A stretch of DNA of 64,000 nt. Source: Blattamonas nauphoetae. Lineage: Eukaryota; Preaxostyla; Oxymonadida. This document shows, piece by piece, positions 13,103-22,632 of the stretch. The stretch spans positions 27,705 through 91,704 of the forward strand of contig JARBJD010000297.1 in the NCBI GenBank assembly GCA_033064195.1, read 5' to 3'. Below the pieces are notes generated by a model. The model was given only the letters and a program-made list of their open reading frames with translations, did no database searches and was not told the DNA's origin. Position numbers and translations under genes: made by a program. Positions within the stretch are counted from its first letter, which is position 1. Each line of letters begins with the position of its first letter.

Positions 13103-13900
13103 TCAATCCCATTCTGCTCCTCCCACCCACAGTACACCAGCAGACACCACGTATCGAAGTAGGTCAGCCCCTTCACGGGAGTGGTAGTGTCTTGTGTGTC
13201 CCCCGCTGCGCAGTGAGACGTTTGACAATGGCTTTTCGAGTGTTCTGAACAGCTTAATCAATGCACCGCTTGTGAATTTCGTGGCCGAGCATTTCCCGTT
13301 CTCATATCCAAAGAATAGTGTGTCATCTCCAAAGTCGCCTCCGACAACCGTAAGAACAGAGTCGAACAATATGGTTGCTTCGACAGAGAGACCGAAGTAT
13401 GCCATCCGCTCGTTGCCGACTAGGTCGTGAATAAGTTTGAGCGACAGGTGATGAGGAGTAGTGTCGCCCTCCTCCGTGTTCATCTGCAGTGACTTAACCG
13501 GAATTGGGTGTTTCCTGGCAGACGCAGAGATGACAACACCGCCCTTCTTCGCCCACTCCGTGCTTCCGCTGGATGAATTTGGTGAAGTGGAGTGCATTCT
13601 CTTTGATTGTGCTTTGTTCACTTCCCAGCTGCGCTGGCTGATTCCTGTCGTGGTGTTGGTTTGCATAGCTCTTCTGACGGCGAATGTTGTGATTGTTTCG
13701 GTTCGGGGTTGGAGATGTCGGTGAATTGGATGCAGTAATCGTACACAGCAATGCGACGAGCATAGTACACGAAGGTTCGGTTCGACAGATCCCCATAAAT
13801 GACGAGTGGCGGCACGTACTTCCCAGTCGACGTAGACGACGTAAATCCGAAACCAGAAAGAGAGTTCTTCCCGAAGACGGTAAGATTCTGCAGATGGCTC
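13103..13900 (-). CDS. host-like gene, unrecognised, beta-rich
   Basis: On the minus strand a stretch at about 13890-13690 reads VPPLVIYGDLSNRTFVYYAR and continues as VYDYCIQFTDI. It is followed in another frame (13666-13103) by a part with DSVLTVVGGDFGDDTLFFGY and LIKLFRTLEKPLSNVSL. Alternating hydrophobic and polar residues with Gly/Asp turns suggest beta-propeller-like blades, but I see no diagnostic WD or kelch motif. The link between the two frames (about 13690-13560) is Ser/Gln/Pro-rich and may include an intron. Both ends are unresolved. Confidence 0.35.
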   Translation of the reverse strand, partial: EPSAESYRLREELSFWFRIYVVYVDWEVRAATRHLWGSVEPNLRVLCSSHCCVRLLHPIHRHLQPRTETITTFAVRRAMQTNTTTGISQRSWEVNKAQSKRMHSTSPNSSSGSTEWAKKGGVVISASARKHPIPVKSLQMNTEEGDTTPHHLSLKLIHDLVGNERMAYFGLSVEATILFDSVLTVVGGDFGDDTLFFGYENGKCSATKFTSGALIKLFRTLEKPLSNVSLRSGGHTRHYHSREGADLLRYVVSAGVLWVGGAEWD

Positions 13901-14398
13901 CTTGAGAGTTGAGAAGGTGTGAGATTCTTCTTGTTATATCACTTCCTTCGTTCAGAACAAAATGAGACTCTATTTGCCAATGAACGCAAGAAACTGTCCT
14001 TTCGTACTGTGAGAGGGCTGTTTTGTGAAGTGAGTTTGGGACCGTCTTTGAAAGTATCAGGTTCACGAGGGGTTGTTCTTAGCTCCTGGGCTTTCGCTAA
14101 TATTTATCCATGAATTGAAATTCAGATGCAAAAGGTCAATTGAGTCACTCATGGAGATGAAGCAGGTGATGAAGGGAGGAGATTGAGACATTTCAAAGAG
14201 CCATGAAAACCACGAACCGCTTTAACAACAAATTAAAGGATAGATCACTGATGTCACATGAGAGTAAACTAGACTCCAGAAATGAACCAACAAAAATGAA
14301 TCAAAAGCTGTCATTCAGTTCATTTTTCATCGTTGGTTGTTTCATCGATGTGTTCCAAGTCTGTTCTATTCATTTTGAATGTGTTCATTTGCTTTTCT

Positions 14399-16564
14399 TC
14401 AAGTAGGGGAATTAAAATAAACAATAGCAAAAGTCATAGCGAAGCTGACGATGACGAAATGTTTGATACCGGCGATGGGGGTGACGGCAAACACGAAAGG
14501 TAAGTTGACGACGACGAAATATTTGATACTGGCGATGGGGGTGACGGCAAACACGAAAGGGAAGTTGACGACGACGAAATATTTGATACTGGCGATGGGG
14601 GTGACGGCAAACACGAAAGGGAAGTTGACGACGACGAAATATTTGATACTGGCGATGGGGGTGACGGCAAACACGAAAGGGAAGTTGACGACGACGAAAT
14701 ATTTGATACTGGCGATGGGGGTGACGGCAAACACGAAAGGGAAGTTGACGACGACGAAATATTTGATACCGGCGATGGGGATGACGGCAAACTCGAAAGG
14801 GAAGCTGAAGATGGCGGCGATCTCGCTGGCGATGCTAAAGATGACGGCGAACACGCTCGCAATGCTAAAGATGACGGCGAACACGCTGGCGATGCTGAAG
14901 ATGACGGCGAACACGCTGGCGATGCTGAAGATGACGGCGAACACGCTGGCGATGCTAAAGATGACGGCGAACACGCTCGCAATGCTAAAGATGACGGCGA
15001 ACACGCTGGCGATGCTGAAGATGAATGCGAACACGCTCGCGATGCTAAAGATGACGGCTAACACGCTGGCGATGCTGAAGATGTCTGCGAACACGCTGGC
15101 GATGCTGAAGATGAATGCGAACACGCTCGCGATGCTGAAGATGACGGCGAACACGCTCGCGATGCTGAAGATGACGGCGAACACGCTGGCGATGCTAAAG
15201 ATGACGGCGAACACGCTGGCGATGCTGAAGATGAATGCGAACACGCTCGCGATGCTGAAGATGACGGCGAACACGCTCGCGATGCTGAAGATGACGGCGA
15301 ACACGCTCGCAATGCTAAAGATGACGGCGAACACGCTCGCAATGCTAAAGATGACGGCGAACACGCTGGCGATGCTGAAGATGTCTGCGAACACGCTGGC
15401 GATGCTGAAGATGAATGCGAACACGCTCGCGATGCTAAAGATGACGGCGAACACGCTGGCGATGCTGAAGATGACGGCGAACACGCTGGCGATGCTAAAG
15501 ATGACGGCGAACACGCTGGCGATGCTGAAGATGAATGCGAACACGCTCGCGATGCTGAAGATGACGGCGAACACGCTCGCGATGCTGAAGATGACGGCGA
15601 ACACGCTGGCGATGCTGAAGATGAATGCGAACACGCTCGCGATGCTGAAGATGACGGCGAACACGCTCGCGATGCTGAAGATGACGGCGAACACGCTCGC
15701 AATGCTAAAGATGACGGCGAACACGCTCGCAATGCTAAAGATGACGGCGAACACGCTGGCGATGCTGAAGATGTCTGCGAACACGCTGGCGATGCTGAAG
15801 ATGAATGCGAACACGCTCGCGATGCTAAAGATGACGGCGAACACGCTGGCGATGCTGAAGATGACGGCGAACACGCTGGCGATGCTGAAGATGACGGCGA
15901 ACACGCTGGCGATGCTGAAGATGAATGCGAACACGCTCGCGATGCTAAAGATGACGGCGAACACGCTGGCGCTGCTGAAGATGTCTGCTAACACGCTGGC
16001 GATGCTGAAGATGAATGCGAACACGCTCGCGATGCTAACGATGACGGCGAACACGCTGGCGATGCTAAAGATGACGGCGAACACGCTGGCGATGCTGAAG
16101 ATGACGGCGAACACGCTGGCGATGCTGAAGATGAATGCGAACACGCTCGCGATGCTAAAGATGACGGCGAACACGCTGGCGATGCTGAAGATGACGGCGA
16201 ACACGCTGGCGATGCTAAAGATGACGGCGAACACGCTGGCGATGCTGAAGATGAATGCGAACACGCTCGCGATACTAAAGATGACGGCGAACACGCTGGC
16301 GATGCTAAAGATGACGGCGAACACGCTGGCGATGCTGAAGATGAATGCGAACACGCTCGCGATACTAAAGATGACGGCGAACACGCTGGCGATGCTAAAG
16401 ATGACGGCGAACACGCTGGCGATGCTGAAGATGTCTGCGAACACGCTGGCGATGCTGATGATGAATGCGAACACGCTCCCGACGGTGAAGATCTCGGCGC
16501 GAACGTCCTCATAGATTAAGATGCAAAGCTCCTGGACTGGTTCCTTTCCCCACAATGAGCACAA
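14399..16564 (-). CDS. repeat-made 721-aa open frame, coding status doubtful
   Basis: The minus frame starts with a non-repetitive 25-30 residue head (MCSLWGKEPVQELCILIYED), crosses the whole minisatellite as hydrophobic decapeptides, then the 60-bp array as a 20-residue unit containing FAVTPIASIKYFVVVNFPFV, and ends after the array. A plus frame (14451-16514) is almost as long. Openness alone is not evidence, since a 30-bp unit without stops opens frames automatically. The unique ends and consistent frame across two different arrays are the only hints of translation. The hydrophobic decapeptide would make an unusual membrane or aggregating protein. Confidence 0.25.
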   Translation of the reverse strand: MCSLWGKEPVQELCILIYEDVRAEIFTVGSVFAFIISIASVFADIFSIASVFAVIFSIASVFAVIFSIASVFAFIFSIASVFAVIFSIASVFAVIFSIASVFAFIFSIASVFAVIFSIASVFAVIFSIASVFAVIFSIASVFAFIFSIASVFAVIFSIASVFAVIFSIASVFAVIVSIASVFAFIFSIASVLADIFSSASVFAVIFSIASVFAFIFSIASVFAVIFSIASVFAVIFSIASVFAVIFSIASVFAFIFSIASVFADIFSIASVFAVIFSIASVFAVIFSIASVFAVIFSIASVFAVIFSIASVFAFIFSIASVFAVIFSIASVFAVIFSIASVFAFIFSIASVFAVIFSIASVFAVIFSIASVFAVIFSIASVFAFIFSIASVFADIFSIASVFAVIFSIASVFAVIFSIASVFAVIFSIASVFAVIFSIASVFAFIFSIASVFAVIFSIASVFAVIFSIASVFAVIFSIASVFAFIFSIASVFADIFSIASVLAVIFSIASVFAFIFSIASVFAVIFSIASVFAVIFSIASVFAVIFSIASVFAVIFSIASVFAVIFSIASVFAVIFSIASEIAAIFSFPFEFAVIPIAGIKYFVVVNFPFVFAVTPIASIKYFVVVNFPFVFAVTPIASIKYFVVVNFPFVFAVTPIASIKYFVVVNFPFVFAVTPIASIKYFVVVNLPFVFAVTPIAGIKHFVIVSFAMTFAIVYFNSPT
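14456..14815. repeat. 60-bp tandem repeat, six units
   Basis: Six near-identical 60-bp units containing the words GATACTGGCGATGGGGGTGA and CGACGACGAAATATTTGAT. The middle units are almost identical, while the first and last differ at several positions. The array runs directly into the 30-bp array that follows, in the same translation frame on both strands. Confidence 0.95.
14816..16500. repeat. 30-bp minisatellite, about 56 units
   Basis: Perfect 30-bp periodicity; each unit contains AACACGCT, GGCGATGCT and AAGATGACGGCG-type words. Variant units (ATGTCTGCG, ATGAATGCG, GCTCGCAATGCT) recur in blocks, for example ATGTCTGCG at about 15080, 15380, 15770, 15980 and 16430. That spacing shows block (higher-order) duplication. 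Because the unit is a multiple of three and has no stop in several frames, the array is open on both strands: decapeptide MLKMTANTLA on plus (frame 14451-16514, 687 aa) and hydrophobic SIASVFAVIF on minus (frame 16564-14399, 721 aa), plus an ASPACSPSSS frame. I cannot say which, if any, is translated. Confidence 0.95.
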
Positions 16565-16668
16565 TTAACTTGTTAATATGAAATGTCCATCTCGAAAAAA
16601 CAATTTCTAGTACACATCTTCACACTCTCGGAACAGATGATTCTCACTCCTGATCGTTCGAAACTGAA

Positions 16669-18386
16669 CTAGTCGTCATCGATCTCGATTACTGAGAGTC
16701 GTCGCAAAAGGGCTCGTGTCATTCTCTTTCGTCTCGAGCATTCATTCTCTGGCTGGCTCGTCTCGTCGTCGCTTTGATCATGTCTCATTGTGTCTAGATC
16801 CTCGGGACCATTCTCCTCTGAGTCATCGTCACAATCCAGCACTTTCTGCATGGGATATCTCCGATGTAACTGTTTCAGTACACATCGAACTTCGTCTTCA
16901 AAAGCATCAGTCATTGTGTCAGGAACTGTCGACAGTTTTGTAGTTAAACGTTTGGCTTTGGTTTTCAGGACAGCAATGGATGACAGCTTCAATATCGTCG
17001 TGTCAGAGATCGGTGCTGCATAGATCTTGTCGTGGCTTCTTGAGAAGAAGAGAGACATTTTGAAATGCTCTAACGGAAGAAAGTGAACGGAAGTCGGGGC
17101 CACAAAATCAGAACAATCGATGAACTCATGATGGATACTGCTGGCTGTGTTGGCCTTCTGCTTCAAGACTTGGATGAGTGTTGTGAAGTCGTTGATTGGC
17201 GATGGGTGTCGGGTTAGGAGCCTCGAGTATTTTGCAAACACTCGATCGCAACAGTTTTTTCCGTGCTGCGGATAGAAAAAATTGACCTGAGTTTCTATTT
17301 CGCGATTGTGGATGCGAAGATCGACCAGGAGGAACGACACAAACTCCCGTGAATGGAAGTGAGGTGCGCCGTCACTCCACCATTTCATTGTGGTGACAGT
17401 TGAGAATGACTTGTCCATGAGAACGGATTGTAGAGCATGTTTGACAAACGCCGATGATTTGGAGAGAGTTCGAGAGAGCACGGTGAAGACTCTCTGTTGA
17501 ATTTTGGCTCCAACTCTCCTGAAAAGCACGAATGTGAGCATTTGAACGGGCGCTCTACTGTAAAATGATTCGCCAACTTGCGTTCTGCCCATTGGGAGGT
17601 TCAGATTCTCCTTGAAATCTGCAACTATTACACATTCGTTTCCATGAAGGTCAGCAATGTCTGCGTTGTGCTTAATCCTTTGGAAGATGTTATCCTCGTT
17701 GTGGCGGCGGATACACTCTGTCAGATCCAGTCTTGTCTCTTCAGCCAACTTTCTTCCTTGTGTTCGAAGCTGATCACCAACAACACAAACAGAACAGACA
17801 TCGGTTCTGATGTTCGCTTGGTGAACCATAACTTTCGTCATCTGATACATCTTGTATTCTGGGATTTTGTTTTGTTGAAATACCTGATTGAAGTATCGAA
17901 ACGCGGTTCGTTTGTCACAAGGAAGGAGTCGATGTTCATTGAAGAGAATGAACTCGCCCCTTACGACTGTAGCCTCCATCTCCTCCAAACCCCAAGTGAG
18001 GTAAGCACCGGAATGAATTGCATTAAGAAATGAATTGAAGGACGAATCTGAGACTGATATGATAAAAGACGGTTCATCAAGAACAAAATCGCCTCCACTA
18101 GACAATGGAGCATCGAGAGGTGGCGAGTCGACAGAAGTCTCGAAATCTTGGTATACAGTTCGCGGGGGATGTTGACGAAGTCCCATTCGAGTTTCGATGA
18201 AAACTGTTGAAGGATTCTGTTGTGACAAGGAACGGAGTGCGGTGGGTTGGTGACTCGTCACAAGATCTTAAATGATTTTCGCAGGAGGCAAAAGATTGAG
18301 AATGGTCAAATCAAACCTTGCTCTTCCAATTCCACATCAGAGTGATCTTCTTGCAGAGACAGCTGAGGACTTTTGGATTCCATCAT
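16669..18386 (-). CDS. transposase-like DDE protein with an intron
   Basis: The long exon (18266-16669, about 530 codons, stop TAG) follows a 50-nt intron (18316-18267, GTTTGAT...TTTAAG). The upstream exon has the ATG at 18386 (MMESKSPQLSLQEDHSDVEL) and the phase fits. Visible motifs in the long exon: a CxxC zinc-type pair (CSVCVVGDQLR, about residue 156), an Asp in VIVADFKENLNLP (about 215), then WWSDGAPHFHSREF (Asp about 297) and FFYPQHGKNCCDR (about 330-340), and an acidic then basic C-terminus (RRKRMTRALLRR). Spaced Asp residues and the SDG...HGK..CD pattern resemble transposon-derived DDE proteins; the exact superfamily is uncertain. No terminal repeats were found around it, so it may be domesticated or a relic. 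Another acceptor (TTTTTCCAG, about 18410) suggests a further upstream exon. Confidence 0.6.
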
Positions 18387-18605
18387 GCATGATGTTGGTG
18401 TCTGACCTGGAAAAAGAGACAGTCGACCCAGCTCTGTCAGATACCTAATCCAGAAGATCGCTGAAAAGATGGGAAAGGGTGAAGAGCACGAATGAATGAC
18501 GAACTTTAGAGATGGGATGGGTCAAAATGAAACGAACAACAACAATATAATAGACACGAAATCAAACAATTTTCGCCCTCCACCAGTTGCAGAAGGTCAT
18601 CTAGA

Positions 18606-19091
18606 TCAACCTGTGTCAACGGTTCGGTATCTTCTCGTTGCGTAACTAGAAAAGCTCACATTCTGAAAAGAAAAGAACAGACTCTGATGAAGGAGGCCCT
18701 CGATACTTGAGTTGGAAGTGATTGAAAGGATGAACGAGTGAAACAAAACGACATTGAGGACGGAGATTGAGCGGTATGACGGCATTATTTGTTGTGTATA
18801 CATGTCAGCATCGAAGTTTACGTCAACCAGACGTGCATGTGCAGCCCTTTTTTGAAAAAATGATAAATCCCAATCCCAGATAAAGTCGCCAACCCATACC
18901 TCACTGAGCAGAACATATAAAGCAGCGAATGGAGGCCGTTGTCGCGGTGAAAGATTGTGAGCAAAGAGCTCCATACCAGTCTTCAAACGAGCCAGGATGG
19001 CTAATATGCGGTCAAGCTCATGCTCTAAAGCCCTTGTGTAGGTACGAAGACGAGCAACATTGAGAAGATTCAATGATTCGCGCTTGAACAT
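18606..19091 (-). CDS. unrecognised ORF upstream of transposase-like gene
   Basis: ATG at 19091; 161 codons. The first 110 residues look like real protein: helical RLRTYTRALEHELDRILAIL, then RPPFAALYVLLSEVWVGDFI and VDVNFDADMYTQQIMPS. After about residue 115 composition turns Ser/Phe-rich, which may be intron. Same strand as the transposase-like gene and about 220 bp upstream of its first visible exon, so it could be an earlier exon of that gene. Family not recognised. Confidence 0.4.
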   Translation of the reverse strand: MFKRESLNLLNVARLRTYTRALEHELDRILAILARLKTGMELFAHNLSPRQRPPFAALYVLLSEVWVGDFIWDWDLSFFQKRAAHARLVDVNFDADMYTQQIMPSYRSISVLNVVLFHSFILSITSNSSIEGLLHQSLFFSFQNVSFSSYATRRYRTVDTG

Positions 19092-19099
19092 TTCACCCC

Positions 19100-20154
19100 A
19101 TATTTTGTTTACAATGAACCCTTTTTCATCAACGAGAATTTAACATCTTCATCACTCGAAATATGTTTGTAGTAAAACAATTATCATTCTAGTCTACTCT
19201 CATCCACTTTGGAGTCATCATCCAAAACCACTCAAATGAAAGAAAAAATGAGTGTCTGTGAGATGGAAAGATTAAAAGACATTGCACTGTGGTTCTCTTC
19301 CGCTTTGATGAACATCTCCGGTTTGGTGGGACAACTATGATCCTCCAAATTATCTGATTCGACGGTGTGACATATTTCCGACAGAAAAAGTTTCGAGATT
19401 TGTCAATGCAGGAACAATTTCAGCTATAGTTGAGAGAGAGAAAGAAAGCAGGGCAAGAGAATGGCGAGAGAAAGACAGACAGTCCAAAATTGTTGAGAAA
19501 AAGTGAGGACACACCATGAAAACGTGGAGTTTTGTTTGGTTCCATCGAAAAGCAACTTGATGGGAACTGTCGGTAGGAGTTGTCTTCACTTCAGGTTGAC
19601 TGTTATACTTGTCTGTTGTGAGAGAAATTTTGAAAAAAGCAGGATGGTTGTCGGATGTACAAAACAAAGTTGAACACAAAAACAATCAACACCTTGAATT
19701 GGCTGAAAAGTGACATGTGTCGATTATGGCTGAATAACTTGTCTGATTGTGGGAGAAATTTGATGGACATTTTTACAGAGCGAACTAAGTCAAACTGTGG
19801 AAGGAAAAGTGACTTGATGCGATTCGAGGAAAATGAAAGGAAGATCAAACCATGTTGTTTCTTTTTCTCGTCCTGTCAACAAGATTGTTTCTCAGCGTTT
19901 ATTTTCAGAAACGATAAGATGGATGAAAAGCATGAAATGGAGGCAAAATACAAAAAGGACGCTTCTGTCAACGTTGCAGTTTTGCCTTCCCCACTGTAAC
20001 GATCCCAACAATGCATCTTCTCCTGATTCTTGCTATCTCGATGGACAGAACCCTCTCAGTCTGCTCACTTTGATTGTTCACCCATCGCTTGATTCTGAAT
20101 CCGATCAAGGTGTCATATTTCTTCTGCTGAGCTTGTCAACACAAAGAGGATCCT
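19100..20154. other. intergenic, nothing recognised
   Basis: AT-rich with short ORFs only (the longest, 19655-19999, is Lys/Asn-rich and unconvincing). It ends at the target duplication of the hAT-like element. Confidence 0.35.
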
Positions 20155-20162
20155 GATCATTC

Positions 20163-21214
20163 TAGGCATGGGCAGCGGTCGGTCCGACTGCTCGTCGACC
20201 GACCGACTGCTTTTTTTCGCGATCGTGCCCATTTCCAGCAAAATCAATGATGAAGTCGCTGAGAACGTTTTTTTCACTCTTTTCTTCAATTTCTTTTGTT
20301 TCTGATTGAATTGTTGTTGAAATATACTGGACTGAAACAGAACAAACACTAATGAAAGAGAGTGGAGTGAACTGTGAAACTGCCCGCATTATCTCACTCT
20401 TTTCTTCTCGTTCGTCCTTCTCTTTCTCTTCTTCCCTCTCCCCTCTTCGCAGTTCCACTGTGGCGAATGCACTCTCCCTCCCAAACTGCTCTCCGCTGTC
20501 TGTGTCTGAATCTTCTGTCTCTCCATCCACTCCCTCCGCTCTGCTTTCACCCCTCCCTTCCCTCCTTCCCCTTCTTCTTTCTACTCGTCGGTTTTCATCC
20601 GATCGAAGACAGTCGACCTCATTTCAGCGCGACTCAACGAGATGTCCAGCAACACGCACAGCAACTCGACCTCTCCGAAATCGCAGTTCGACACAATCAG
20701 AGTCCCTTCATCGCTGCTGATCAGGCAAGCGATGTGCAGAAGACAGACGAGCACAGAAAAACAACGAGACGAGTATCAGAAAAAACGAGCTGCCATGTTT
20801 CATGTCGGACACAACGTCGGGTGGTTGGGTCCGAAACACAGTTGCCATGCCCGCTGATGAGGACGAAATCAAGACATCGTATTCAAGTTGAGAGGTGAAG
20901 TTGAACGATGTGTCGTCCACTACAAGGATTGTTCCGCTGTGATCCGCAGCGAGACGGGCACACCAACATCGAGTGAGCTGGAGGGCGACGAGTGCGATTC
21001 GCATGGTCCAAAAGTGGAGCCTGTCTTTGAGCGGGAGACGTGAATCGTTGTGGACGCGGTGAATACGATCAAGTCGAACAGGCCGACGAGTTGGCCATTT
21101 GAGCGTGTCGAGGATCAGCGAAGAGCAAGTCTGTGGAGTCAATCCATCTTCCGTGTTTACCTTCTCCGCACCAACAATCTGCGAACGTCGCGTCAACTGC
21201 AAAGTCCCACTCGT
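20163..21214. repeat. hAT-borne gene-like segment, copy 1 left part
   Basis: Nearly identical to 30998-31994: same TIR, same AT-rich leader, then the same minus-strand coding-like frames. Copy 1 holds about 60 extra bases near 20630-20690 that copy 2 lacks. The segment ends in CCCACTCGT, where the 3151-bp element is inserted; homology resumes at 24366. Confidence 0.9.
20708..21202 (-). pseudogene. carried gene fragment, copy 1, split by nested element
   Basis: The minus frame reads coding-like: SSLILDTLKWPTRRPVRLDR, HFWTMRIALVALQLTRCW, then TILVVDDTSFNFTSQLEYDV. In copy 2 the same frame is part of a 283-codon ORF (31488-32339). Here it is cut at 21206-21214 by the 3151-bp element, the rest being at 24366-24767. 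I recognise no domain. The beta-like second half (LVVDDTSFNFTSQLEYDVLIS) could be an OB-fold-type segment, but that is guesswork. It may be a host gene picked up by the element. Confidence 0.45.
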
Positions 21215-21816
21215 GGGACCACCTAAATCTCATCAGACATTTCACCTAAATCTCATCAGCGCCTAATTAGGAGGTCACCTCTGGTAACTTTTGTCAAAGG
21301 GCAGGATCGAGTGATCCAATCGAAAATTTCATGAAATGTTGTCCGTATTTTCGTCTTCTCTTCATAATTCACCTCGTCATCGTTCCCGATTGATAGGAAG
21401 ACGATTTTTTTGATCCTTGGTTCGTGATCCTGTAATTTTCTCAATCATGTCACATAAGCGGCTGGTGTCGCTTTTTATCTCGTTATTCGTCAAATTTCTC
21501 TTTGGATACCTTTTTTGTGTATGATTCTTCTGAAAATGTTTGATCTCCTCCTCTTCTTTCTGGTTTCTTTTTCTTCTTTTTCCCCTTTCCTGATTTTCTC
21601 GAAATCATTTCTTTTTCTTATGATGGGTTGCAAGCGAGTAGTTTCTCTTCATCATTCTGTCAGCTTTTCATCGTTGTTCCGTTTCTGCCACTTCTTGCTG
21701 TCTTTCGTCATCTTCCTTTCGGATTCGATCTTTTTCTTCATGTCTCTGCTTCTCTTCTTTCCTTTCTGTGCTGCCTTCACACAACATCACGTGTTTTGTA
21801 TGGTTGGATCGTCTGA

Positions 21817-22515
21817 TCAGTCAGATGACGAACTGTTTCGTCTCTTCCTCACTCTCGTCTCCATTCCGCCCCTCGTTCTCTCCTCCAGTTCATTCACTGA
21901 CTCATAATCCCCCTTCCAAGGCCACGAACCGTCCACAGAAATGGCATTCAGCCCAATCTGCTTCGTCTCCATTTGCTGTCTCCATTGCCCATCCATCGGC
22001 TGGGAGTGATGGACGGGAGACACACCCGATCCTGTATCCATCATGGCTGGGTTTCTCTGTGTGCCTCGCAGTTTCTCTCTCAGTCTCTGGCCTCGGAAGT
22101 TCAGATGGGATGTGTGAGGTTGGAGAGATGTGCTCGTCATAGACTGGTTGAAGATCTGACTGACTTCGTGAATATCCATGTCTTTTCGTGAATCCGTGTG
22201 AGGGAAGAACAATCTGGGTGGATGTGATGCAGGTGTGATCACTGTTGCTGCTCTCAGCGTGCTCGGATGAAGACGAGCGGGGAGTGTCTGAGCAGAATTG
22301 AACGGTACAGCGTTACCTGACTGTTTTTGGTGAGACGGAGAGTGATGTGGATACGGAACAGAAATGAAGGGTGGGCGAGCGGCAGGCCGTGTGTGTGAAG
22401 ATGTCTTCTGTTCGGGTGTTTTATGATTGATGCTGATTTGGCGAGGGGAGATGGAGAACTGTTGAAGGAAGTGACATGCGGTCTGTTTCCTTCTAAATAT
22501 CGTCTGAGCCCCCAA
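21817..22515 (-). CDS. gene-like cargo ORF, 232 aa, downstream of the 371-aa frame
   Basis: Open minus-strand frame, Pro/Ser/Arg/His-rich, with a better-ordered C-terminal part (KQIGLNAISVDGSWPWKGDY, then NELEERTRGG) and a basic end RVRKRRNSSSSD. It lies 118 bp downstream of the 371-aa frame on the same strand. The gap holds possible short exon/intron sequence (a coding-looking FSWKEDESNSLRQIGGSDD in another frame), so both frames may be exons of one gene. No domain recognised. Confidence 0.35.
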   Translation of the reverse strand: MGAQTIFRRKQTACHFLQQFSISPRQISINHKTPEQKTSSHTRPAARPPFISVPYPHHSPSHQKQSGNAVPFNSAQTLPARLHPSTLRAATVITPASHPPRLFFPHTDSRKDMDIHEVSQIFNQSMTSTSLQPHTSHLNFRGQRLREKLRGTQRNPAMMDTGSGVSPVHHSQPMDGQWRQQMETKQIGLNAISVDGSWPWKGDYESVNELEERTRGGMETRVRKRRNSSSSD

Positions 22516-22632
22516 TCTGTCTCAGACTGTTGCTCTCGTCTTCCTTCCAGCTGAACTCAGCGTGTTACAGGTCAGAAACCGTCGACGAATCGTTGGAAGA
22601 CACAGATTCTGTGAAATCACTGCGAAATCGGT

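Noticed and set aside
14816-16500. CRISPR-like array
   Set aside because: Units are contiguous 30-bp tandem repeats with no unique spacers, in a eukaryotic context.
14451-16514. 687-aa plus-strand ORF as a confident gene
   Set aside because: A 30-bp unit without stops is open automatically. No start context or unique domain supports translation, so it is kept only as a repeat with a doubtful frame on the other strand.
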